From Gammaproteobacteria bacterium (lineage in GTDB: Bacteria > Pseudomonadota > Gammaproteobacteria > DSM-19610), in the NCBI GenBank assembly GCA_011371465.1, contig DRQL01000224.1, forward strand, positions 1-6,593: a stretch of 6,593 bases of DNA. Reading direction: 5' to 3'. Positions 1-5,409 of the stretch are shown piece after piece (the first letter of the stretch is position 1; every line of letters starts with the position of its first letter). The position numbers and the translations under genes were made by a program. Below the pieces are notes generated by a model. That model was not told where the DNA came from. It ran no database searches and saw only the letters and a program-made list of their open reading frames with translations.

Positions 1-235
1 CCCGCCTTGACAAAACCGGCCCTGCTGTACACTATCGCTACCCTTGACAATGACCCGTGCCAGATCAGCCGACCAGGCAAGATTCAGTTGATATCCGGGT
101 ACGGGTTCCCGGTGGGCATAAACCACAACAACATCCCGACCGGGCGTCCGGCCAGGGCTTCATGGCCAGGCAACGCGGGGATACCCGCAAACAGGAATGT
201 ATATAGTTATGTACCGGACCGCACAATAGCCTGAG
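1..235. other. non-coding leader upstream of the surface-protein gene
   Basis: I see no convincing gene here. The short open frames on either strand have no ribosome binding site and no recognisable protein. The stretch holds two copies of CCTTGACAA (5-13 and 42-50), an inverted repeat CCGGG-N8-CCCGG (95-112), a palindrome-like CCCG-AC-CGGG (135-144), a repeated GGCCAGG (150-156 and 164-170), and an AT-rich patch containing TATAGT (202-207). These could be regulator sites for the downstream gene, but only the sequence pattern supports that. The end of whatever gene lies to the left is not visible. Confidence 0.6.
5..50 (+). repeat. direct repeat of CCTTGACAA, each containing a -35-like TTGACA
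   Basis: The nine bases CCTTGACAA occur exactly at 5-13 and 42-50, a 37-base period. Each contains a consensus sigma-70 -35 hexamer. The first has only a weak -10 candidate at 17-base spacing (CACTAT, 30-35), and the second has none. They may be promoter remnants or chance. Confidence 0.25.
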
Positions 236-251
236 TTGGTCAGCAGCTTGC
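236..251 (+). promoter_or_regulatory. candidate sigma-54 (-24/-12) promoter for the surface-protein gene
   Basis: TTGG at 236-239 and TTGC at 248-251 place the GG and GC dinucleotides exactly 10 bases apart, the spacing required by sigma-54 promoters (consensus TGGCAC-N5-TTGC). The middle of the -24 box (TCAG) departs from consensus, so the match is partial. Transcription would start near 263, giving a leader of roughly 48 bases before the ATG at 311. Sigma-54/PrsK-PrsR control is reported for some PEP-CTERM surface-protein genes, which makes this placement plausible, but no activator site is proven. Confidence 0.4.
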
Positions 252-259
252 CCGCAAGC
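246..259. repeat. perfect inverted repeat over the -12 element
   Basis: GCTTGC (246-251) and GCAAGC (254-259) form a perfect 6+6 inverted repeat separated by CC. It covers the proposed -12 box, so it could be an operator that competes with polymerase. Alternatively, the TTGC may belong only to this palindrome and not to a promoter. The 2-base gap makes a tight RNA hairpin unlikely, which favours a protein-binding site if it is functional at all. Confidence 0.35.
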
Positions 260-294
260 CAATGAATACAGACAAGAAAGGCTCTAAAATACTC

Positions 295-302
295 GGAGGA
301 GG
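295..302 (+). promoter_or_regulatory. very strong ribosome binding site
   Basis: GGAGGAGG lies 8 bases upstream of the ATG at 311. It is a near-complete anti-Shine-Dalgarno complement and fixes the start of the 852-residue surface protein. It also suggests high translation. Confidence 0.85.
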
Positions 303-310
303 TAATTTCA

Positions 311-2869
311 ATGTCACGTAATACAAGCGCCATTCAGGCTCCCGTCTCTATCGGCATCAGGAAAACAGCTCTGGCTACCTCGATTTCCCTGCTGCTGGGT
401 GGTTTGTCCGCACCATCCGTACTGGCTGCGCTGCCCACCGGCGCGACGCTGGACTTCACCCTGGGCACAGCGCAGGTTACTGCCTGTACCTATGGCACCA
501 CCCCGCCCTGTAACAACAAGGCCTACAACCTCACCGATATCGTCGGTTCATACTTTAGTATGGACCAGGACGGCACACCGGGCGCGGCGCCAAATGAAAA
601 AACCCCCATCGAGTCCAACAACGGTCTCGTGATCGGCTCCACCCAGATCGCCAGCGGCAGCCATTCCGGCTCACCGAACGGGTCAGAGTCACCGGATATC
701 GACAAGCCTTGGGACTTCTTCGGTAACACCGGCATGCACCAGACCACCGCCAACACGACTGTCGCCACCGAAACCGGTAGTACCGTAACGCTGAATCTGC
801 CCTGGTCTGTCAACTGGAACGGCCTCCCGGACATCCCCATGATCGAGACCGGCACGCCACCGACCATAACCTGCGACACGACCACCTGTTCGGACGGCAG
901 CAACTACTCCCTCGACGCCACCTACCAGGTGGCCGGGGCAGGATTTACGAACGTTTCATATTCGCTGCACCTGGAAGGCAGCATCACCTTGCCGGGCTCG
1001 GTGCCGGTTGCGGTCGATGATCCCGCCACCACCATCATCGGCAACCCGCGCATCATCGATGTCACCGCCAACGACCGGACCGCGGCGACAGACCCGCTCG
1101 TGCCCGGGTCGGTGACCATCGATACCCCGGCCACCAACGGCACGGCAGCGGATAACCCGGACGATACCGTGACCTACACGCCGACCGGGAGTTTTACCGG
1201 CCAGGATACCTTCGTGTATACCGTTTCGAACTCCGCCGGCGCGTCACGCACACCGACCAGCACACCACCCGGCATGGCTGGCGAACAGGGCCTGGTCACC
1301 ATCGACGTACAGACCAACGTGGCGCCGGTCGCCGCCGACGACACGGTAGCCACCAACCCGATAGCGCTGGACCAGGGCGGCGGCTCGCTTACGATCAACG
1401 TGCTGGCCAATGACAGCGACGCAAACAATGCATCGGGACTGCCTGGCGGCATCGATGTTACCTCGGTAAAGCCGACCGTCACCGACGCACAGGGCAATAT
1501 CGGCACCTGCGTCGGTAATGACGACGGCACCATCACCTACACCCAGTCGCCACCCTCGGTAGCCACAACAGATACCTGCACCTATACAGTATCGGATCTC
1601 GATAGTTCATCCGCACCGCTAACCTCCAACGTTGCAACAGTAACCATCGACGTTCAGAACCTTTCTTCTGACTGGCCGACCGTTCTGCCTTCCGGAGTCA
1701 TCCCGATACTGAGCTTTGCACCCGGGGAATACACTCAATTTGACGGGTCGGGTAAACCCGATCAGGGCGTCAAGCCGAAAAACTCATGGTTCAGCATGCA
1801 AGTGTCGGCCGTCCAGCTTATATACACGGCCATCGAACCTGGACCGGACGGCGGATTTATTGTTGGTTTCGACCAACCGGCCAGTGGCTCTCACCAGGGC
1901 GAACCCGACCCTGAATCAGGCACCGAATTGCCGGGCTTTACCGCACCCTGGCGGTTCTTCTCCAACACCGGCTTTGACCTGACACGGAATGGCGGCATCT
2001 CCGGGCTGGATGGTGGCTTCCTGGACTTCAGAACCAAGTACTACGTCACCTGGAACGGGATCCCCCTGATCAACCTGGGTGGCAGTTCACAGTTCCCGGA
2101 GGACCTCGGCTTTGCCACCATCACCTGCAGCGACAAGCCCTGCAAAGACGGATCTACCTTCGTGCTGGATTACGCGGCGCATGTCGAGGACTTGCCAGGC
2201 GCCGCATCCGGCTTCAATGCAGTCCCTTATCAACTGCACCTGGAAGGTGGCAAGGTCACGTTCCTGGATGGCGGCCTGCAAACCAGCAGTGGCACAATAG
2301 ACAGCGAAACCCGGGTCGCAGCCAGCGAGACCACGCCTGACGAAGGCGTAGATATACAGTGCGTTGGCAGCTGTTTCGACTACACTATCAGCGGTGTCGC
2401 ACCCGGCAGTCAGGTTGATATCGTTCTGCCCCTCAGTGGTGGTGTTCCCAACCGGGCGGTCTGGCGAATACTCGACAACGGCACCTGGCGTGATTTTGAC
2501 ACCACGGCAGACAGTATCAAAACCGCCCCCTTCATTTCGGGTGGTTCGGGCATGGTATGCCCGGGACCGGGTGCTGCAGCCTATATCGCCCTTGATAACG
2601 CAACCAACGCGAACGTGGGACACCAGTGCGTCCAGCTTTCGATTACGGACGATGGCGTGAATGACCTGAACAAGACTCCCGGCATCATTCAGGATCCAAG
2701 CGGTTTTGGCGCCAGCGCAGTCAAATTTGTAGACAACCGCAGCAGCGATACCAGCGGCTGCAGCATCGCCGCCACGCCGGTCGAGCCGGGTAAACGCGCG
2801 GACTGGTGGCTGCTGGCCGGGTTCCTCGGCTGGCTGGGCTGGAACCGGGGCAGGCGCGCACAGCGCTAG
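311..2869 (+). CDS. secreted multidomain surface protein with duplicated domain, cadherin-like domains, choice-of-anchor-U-like domain and C-terminal sorting tail
   Basis: The protein is 852 residues. Residues 17-40 are a signal peptide (Arg-Lys, hydrophobic core, cleavage near VLA-A). Domain copy A is ~43-225. Two cadherin/Ig-like domains (Big_9/VCBS style) are at ~231-333 and ~338-449; the second has the typical TINVLANDSD. Domain copy B is ~461-647. A region at ~665-800 resembles choice-of-anchor U domains, with VDIVLPLSGG, VWRILDNGTWRDF, and ITDDGVNDLN followed by GIIQDPSG. The end has Cys817 (SGCS), a hydrophobic segment at ~831-844 (DWWLLAGFLGWLGW) and a basic tail (RGRRAQR), the tripartite layout of CTERM sorting signals. 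It is neither a PEP-CTERM nor an LPXTG motif; GlyGly-, JDVT- and MYXO-CTERM types are the nearest analogies. There are 13 cysteines: twelve fall in close pairs and Cys817 is unpaired. The likely role is a cell-surface or extracellular adhesive/structural protein; ligand unknown. A terminator follows directly, so it is probably monocistronic. The architecture is confident, the function is inferred. Confidence 0.85.
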   Translation: MSRNTSAIQAPVSIGIRKTALATSISLLLGGLSAPSVLAALPTGATLDFTLGTAQVTACTYGTTPPCNNKAYNLTDIVGSYFSMDQDGTPGAAPNEKTPIESNNGLVIGSTQIASGSHSGSPNGSESPDIDKPWDFFGNTGMHQTTANTTVATETGSTVTLNLPWSVNWNGLPDIPMIETGTPPTITCDTTTCSDGSNYSLDATYQVAGAGFTNVSYSLHLEGSITLPGSVPVAVDDPATTIIGNPRIIDVTANDRTAATDPLVPGSVTIDTPATNGTAADNPDDTVTYTPTGSFTGQDTFVYTVSNSAGASRTPTSTPPGMAGEQGLVTIDVQTNVAPVAADDTVATNPIALDQGGGSLTINVLANDSDANNASGLPGGIDVTSVKPTVTDAQGNIGTCVGNDDGTITYTQSPPSVATTDTCTYTVSDLDSSSAPLTSNVATVTIDVQNLSSDWPTVLPSGVIPILSFAPGEYTQFDGSGKPDQGVKPKNSWFSMQVSAVQLIYTAIEPGPDGGFIVGFDQPASGSHQGEPDPESGTELPGFTAPWRFFSNTGFDLTRNGGISGLDGGFLDFRTKYYVTWNGIPLINLGGSSQFPEDLGFATITCSDKPCKDGSTFVLDYAAHVEDLPGAASGFNAVPYQLHLEGGKVTFLDGGLQTSSGTIDSETRVAASETTPDEGVDIQCVGSCFDYTISGVAPGSQVDIVLPLSGGVPNRAVWRILDNGTWRDFDTTADSIKTAPFISGGSGMVCPGPGAAAYIALDNATNANVGHQCVQLSITDDGVNDLNKTPGIIQDPSGFGASAVKFVDNRSSDTSGCSIAATPVEPGKRADWWLLAGFLGWLGWNRGRRAQR
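437..985 (+). repeat. protein domain copy A of an internal duplication
   Basis: This encodes residues ~43-225 of the surface protein. Landmarks shared with copy B are SYFSMD (80-85), IASGSHSG (113-120), PWDFFGNTG (133-141), NWNGLP (168-173), TITC with a second Cys five residues on and then SDGS (185-197), and VSYSLHLEG (215-223). Copy A also has an extra Cys pair (59 and 67) that copy B lacks. I do not recognise the domain as a named family. Confidence 0.75.
1691..2251 (+). repeat. protein domain copy B of an internal duplication
   Basis: This encodes residues ~461-647. Landmarks are SWFSMQ (492-497), PASGSHQG (523-530), PWRFFSNTG (546-554), TWNGIP (580-585), TITC...C-K-DGS (603-615) and VPYQLHLEG (638-646). 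They occur in the same order and at similar spacing as in copy A. The copies are diverged at both DNA and protein level, so this is an old duplication rather than a recent or assembly-derived one. Confidence 0.75.
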
Positions 2870-2892
2870 GCCGGGTGGAATCCCTGTAGAAC

Positions 2893-2927
2893 AAAAGGGC
2901 GCGGTCAGCGATGGCTGCGCCCTTTTT
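2893..2927 (+). terminator. rho-independent terminator of the surface-protein gene
   Basis: AAAAGGGCGC (2893-2902) pairs with GCGCCCTTTT (2917-2926), and the T run ends at 2927. An inner AGC/GCT pairing can extend the stem with a bulge. It begins 24 bases after the stop codon at 2869. Because the A and T runs flank the stem symmetrically it could act in both directions. Confidence 0.85.
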
Positions 2928-3063
2928 CCTGCCGGGCATGAATATGCAGCAAGTTCACCCTTGCAAGCGGGTGGCCGGGCAGGCATATTTCCCGCGCCCG
3001 GGGGTGCTGGAGACCCGTTGTAAATTAGGCGCCGCTAATAGAAAACATTCCAAAGACAGCAGC

Positions 3064-3092
3064 TTGACAAACACTGCTTTGGTCGTCACCAT
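3064..3092 (+). promoter_or_regulatory. candidate sigma-70 promoter for the FadL-type gene
   Basis: A consensus TTGACA (3064-3069) is followed after 17 bases by CACCAT (3087-3092). The latter matches only three of six -10 positions, although these include the key second A and last T. The transcript would have a leader of about 120 bases. The -35 is good and the -10 is poor, so this is tentative. Confidence 0.3.
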
Positions 3093-3201
3093 CTTGCGGC
3101 AGTTTTGAATCAAAAAAACCGGATTTTCGTGAGAGGCCAGCCCGTTGCGCGTTTTACGCTGACAGTCGGACGCCGGCCCCACCGGCCACATAAATGAAAA
3201 T

Positions 3202-3208
3202 GGAGGAG
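3202..3208 (+). promoter_or_regulatory. ribosome binding site that decides the FadL start
   Basis: GGAGGAG sits 9 bases before the ATG at 3218. It lies inside the reading frame that would begin at the earlier ATG at 3194, and that ATG has no Shine-Dalgarno of its own. This supports 3218 as the true start. Confidence 0.85.
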
Positions 3209-3217
3209 ACGCCTATC

Positions 3218-4516
3218 ATGGCCCGAACAAGACAACTGCTGGCGTGTGCGCTGGTAGCTAGCGTTGCAGCTGTGCCTTCCTTGTCCTATGCCACCAACGG
3301 CATGTTCCTGATAGGGTACGGCACCAAGTCGCGCGGTATGGGCGGCGTTGCCATTGCAACCCCGCAGGACGCCATTGCCGGCGCCGTCAACCCGGCATCC
3401 ATCGGTTTCATGAAAGACCGCGTAGACGTCGGCGGCGACTTCTTCGTGCCCAGGGCCAAGGCCAGGCTGGGTGAAGGCAGCGAAAAGCTCTCCTACAAGA
3501 GCAGCGCCAACCGCTTCGTCATGCCGGCCATGGGCGGCGCCTACAAGTTCAACCGCAAAATCTCGGTCGGTTTCTCTGCCATACCGGCCGGCGGCGGCGG
3601 CAGCCGCTACAACATGAACCTGTACAACAACATCACCGGCTCCAATGTAAACGATACGCTCGGCGTCAACCTGATGATCATGCAGATGAACCCGACCGCA
3701 TCCTACCGGCTCAACAAACAGAACCGTATCGGCGCCTCGCTGGTCATGAGCATCCAGACCTTCCGCGCCTTCGGCCTGGACTACTTCTCGACCTTCACCT
3801 CCATCTTCAACGATACCGGCCAGTTCCCGGAAAACCTGACCAACAACGGTAACGACTGGGCCTACGGCGCCGGTGTACGGCTGGGCTGGATGGGCCGCTT
3901 TTTCAAGGAGCGCCTGTCGCTGGGCGCGACCTACACCTCACGCGTATACATGACCAAGTTCGACAAGTACAAGGATCTGTTTGCCGAACAGGGCAGCCTG
4001 GACACCCCGGAGAATTTCGGGGTCGGATTTGGCTTCAAGATCACACCGAAACTGTTGATCGGCGCCGACGTTACGCGCACCCTGTATTCGAAAGTGCGCT
4101 CCATCGGTAACGCCAGCGCCACCACCACCGGCAACGGTTTCCCGGACAGCCCGGAAGAAAACTCCCTGGGCGCCGATGGCGGCCTCGGTTTTGGCTGGGA
4201 TGACCAGACGGTATACAAGGTAGGCCTTGCCTGGGAGTACAGCCCGAAATGGACCTACCGCGCCGGCTGGAACTACGGCAAGAGCCCAATCGATGAGAAG
4301 AACGGTGAAGTGCTGTTCAACATCGTGGCCCCGGCAACAACCCAGAACCACATGACACTGGGCGCCACCTACGCACCCAATCCGAAAATGGAATGGAGCT
4401 TCTCCTACGTCCATGCCTTCAAGTATGAGCAGGAAGGCCCGACCCTGATCGGCGATACGGGCAAGATCCAGATGTACCAGGATTCGGTAGGCGTCAGCTT
4501 CGGATTTAAGCTCTAG
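3218..4516 (+). CDS. FadL/OmpP1/TodX family outer-membrane transport protein
   Basis: The protein is 432 residues, close to E. coli FadL. The family forms 14-stranded outer-membrane barrels with an N-terminal hatch that pass long-chain fatty acids or other hydrophobic molecules by diffusion. Residues 1-25 are a signal peptide ending SYA before TNGMF. The mature N-terminus carries the family hallmark NGMFLIGYGTKSRGMGG followed by NPAS with NPA at 58-60, the hatch motif. The rest is alternating aromatic/polar beta strands with Gly-rich turns, for example PAGGGGSRYNMN and LGATYAPNPKMEWSFSYVHAF. It ends in a strand SVGVSFGFKL, as expected for barrel assembly. The start at 3218 is chosen for its ribosome binding site and clean signal peptide; starting at 3194 would add an acidic stretch (MKMEETPI) in front. 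It has its own terminator and probably its own promoter, so it is not clearly linked to either neighbour. The family is confident, the substrate is not determinable. Confidence 0.93.
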   Translation: MARTRQLLACALVASVAAVPSLSYATNGMFLIGYGTKSRGMGGVAIATPQDAIAGAVNPASIGFMKDRVDVGGDFFVPRAKARLGEGSEKLSYKSSANRFVMPAMGGAYKFNRKISVGFSAIPAGGGGSRYNMNLYNNITGSNVNDTLGVNLMIMQMNPTASYRLNKQNRIGASLVMSIQTFRAFGLDYFSTFTSIFNDTGQFPENLTNNGNDWAYGAGVRLGWMGRFFKERLSLGATYTSRVYMTKFDKYKDLFAEQGSLDTPENFGVGFGFKITPKLLIGADVTRTLYSKVRSIGNASATTTGNGFPDSPEENSLGADGGLGFGWDDQTVYKVGLAWEYSPKWTYRAGWNYGKSPIDEKNGEVLFNIVAPATTQNHMTLGATYAPNPKMEWSFSYVHAFKYEQEGPTLIGDTGKIQMYQDSVGVSFGFKL

Positions 4517-4546
4517 GCAACACCCCGCCGCAAGGCGACATGGTCG

Positions 4547-4580
4547 AGCGGCACTCATCCCTGGATAGTGCCGCTTTTTT
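4547..4580 (+). terminator. strong rho-independent terminator after the FadL-type gene
   Basis: AGCGGCACT (4547-4555) and AGTGCCGCT (4567-4575) form a perfect 9-bp stem. An inner ATCC/GGAT pairing closes on a small loop, and a six-T run (4575-4580) follows. It lies 30 bases after the stop codon and separates the FadL-type gene from the EPS genes. Confidence 0.92.
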
Positions 4581-4585
4581 GTGGC

Positions 4586-4614
4586 TTGACCGTCCAGGGG
4601 CTGTTTGCTTCAAT
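4586..4614 (+). promoter_or_regulatory. candidate sigma-70 promoter of the EPS export unit
   Basis: TTGACC (4586-4591, five of six to consensus) and TTCAAT (4609-4614, four of six) are separated by 17 bases. They lie directly after the terminator and about 100 bases before the export-protein start. Position and spacing fit a real promoter, but the -10 is not strong. Confidence 0.45.
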
Positions 4615-4711
4615 GTTCAGCTGCGTACAGGTGTCCGTGACAGACTGACCCGCTCCCACCACCCTGACAAGGCGAATGAACTTTTTGCGTTATTTTCCAT
4701 CTGAGGCATCC

Positions 4712-5293
4712 ATGTTGAAGGCACTGAAATTGCTTGGCACCCTACTCTCGCTGACTATCCTGTTCGCGGGCCCACTCGCACTGGCAGCAGAAACCGATAA
4801 CAGCGTGATGGGCAGCTACCCGATACAGCCGGGCGACCAGCTGGCCGTTTCCGTATGGAAGGAAGACGAAATGTCCCAGCAGGTTACAGTGCGCCCGGAC
4901 GGCTTTATCACCATTCCACTGGTGGGTGAAATCCGAGCCGCAGGGGATACAATCGAAACCCTGCGCCAGCAAATCACCGAGCGACTGAACAAATTCATAC
5001 CGGACCCCGTGGTTACGGTTTCCGTCCTGAACCTCTCGGGTAATACCGTGTACGTCCTGGGGCATGTCAACCGACCGGGGGTCTTCCCCATGGTACGCAA
5101 TATCGATGTCATGCAGGCCTTGAGTATGGCGGGCGGCACCTCAACCTATGCAGCCCTTAATAAAATCAAGGTGTTACGTCGAGAAAATGGCAAACTGACT
5201 GCGATCCCCTTCGAGTACGGGGACGTCGAAAAGGGCAAACACCTGGAACAGAATATACTCCTGAAGGCGGGGGACGTAGTCGTAGTACCTTAG
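4712..5293 (+). CDS. polysaccharide biosynthesis/export protein (Poly_export + single SLBB; PEP-CTERM/XrtA-type EPS export family)
   Basis: The protein is 193 residues from this start. It belongs to the Wza/outer-membrane polysaccharide export group, which moves capsule or EPS chains across the periplasm and outer membrane together with a chain-length determinant/kinase. Residues 1-25 are a signal peptide (LLGTLLSLTILFAGPLALA). The Poly_export domain is ~35-105, with YPIQPGDQLAVSVW, VRPDGFITIPLVGEI and FIPDPVVTVSV. One SLBB-like domain follows at ~112-162, with VYVLGHVNRPGVFPM and MQALSMAGG, and the protein ends NILLKAGDVVVVP. The short, single-SLBB form matches export proteins in exosortase-linked EPS loci and is much shorter than Wza (~380 residues). 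No lipobox Cys follows the signal peptide, unlike Wza. The ATG at 4712 has GAGG at 4703-4706; an in-frame ATG at 4676 has a poorly spaced AAGG and would prepend 12 residues. It is probably co-transcribed with the downstream barrel gene after a 116-base gap. Confidence 0.9.
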   Translation: MLKALKLLGTLLSLTILFAGPLALAAETDNSVMGSYPIQPGDQLAVSVWKEDEMSQQVTVRPDGFITIPLVGEIRAAGDTIETLRQQITERLNKFIPDPVVTVSVLNLSGNTVYVLGHVNRPGVFPMVRNIDVMQALSMAGGTSTYAALNKIKVLRRENGKLTAIPFEYGDVEKGKHLEQNILLKAGDVVVVP

Positions 5294-5332
5294 GCCGCCT
5301 TCCCGACCAGCCTGCACTCGTCTGCCTCCCCT

Positions 5333-5382
5333 GCAAAATTTGCTAAAGGCTCAGCCAGGCGGGCCGCTTCTTTGATTTCAAA
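5333..5382. repeat. two short palindromes in the gap between the EPS export and barrel genes
   Basis: GCAAA-A-TTTGC (5333-5343) and TTTGA-TT-TCAAA (5371-5382) both lie in the 116-base gap. Neither is followed by a T run, so neither is a terminator. They could be operator-like sites or an mRNA processing region; chance is also possible at this length. Confidence 0.2.
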
Positions 5383-5409
5383 TACAAGCGCTTAAAGGAC
5401 ACAAGCATT

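Larger units (their letters stand above)
2928..3217. other. intergenic region upstream of the FadL-type gene
   Basis: No gene is supported in this stretch. It holds an inverted repeat CACCC-N8-GGGTG (2956-2973) with TTGCAA in its loop, a weak promoter-like pair TTGCAA (2961-2966) / CATATT (2984-2989) at 17-base spacing, a TTGACA at 3064, and a small GC hairpin GCCGG-N5-CCGGC (3172-3186) just before the ribosome binding site. Its length suggests that the FadL-type gene has its own regulated promoter. Confidence 0.5.

Noticed and set aside
7..234. 75-codon plus-strand frame in the leader, starting with TTG
   Set aside because: No ribosome binding site, no recognisable protein, and it overlaps sites that look regulatory.
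311..2869. PEP-CTERM identity for the surface protein
   Set aside because: No Pro-Glu-Pro motif precedes the hydrophobic tail; the tail carries SGCS instead.
2087..2986. Long minus-strand open frame (299 codons) under the 3' part of the surface-protein gene
   Set aside because: It is antisense to a clearly coding frame with recognisable domains. Its product has no signal, motif or family resemblance, and it would run through the terminator hairpin.
3079..3097. TTGG...TTGC upstream of the FadL-type gene as a second sigma-54 promoter
   Set aside because: GG and GC are 13 bases apart rather than 10.
3938..4558. Minus-strand open frame (206 codons) under the FadL-type gene
   Set aside because: The FadL frame is unmistakable on the + strand. 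The antisense frame is a by-product of GC-rich codon use.
4676..4711. Earlier in-frame ATG for the polysaccharide export gene
   Set aside because: Its AAGG is only 3 bases away, and the added residues (MNFLRYFPSEAS) disturb a normal signal peptide. The ATG at 4712 with GAGG is the better start, though 4676 cannot be excluded.
4733..4752. TTGGCAC inside the export gene resembling a sigma-54 -24 box
   Set aside because: No GC dinucleotide lies at the required 10-base spacing, and the site is inside the signal-peptide coding sequence.
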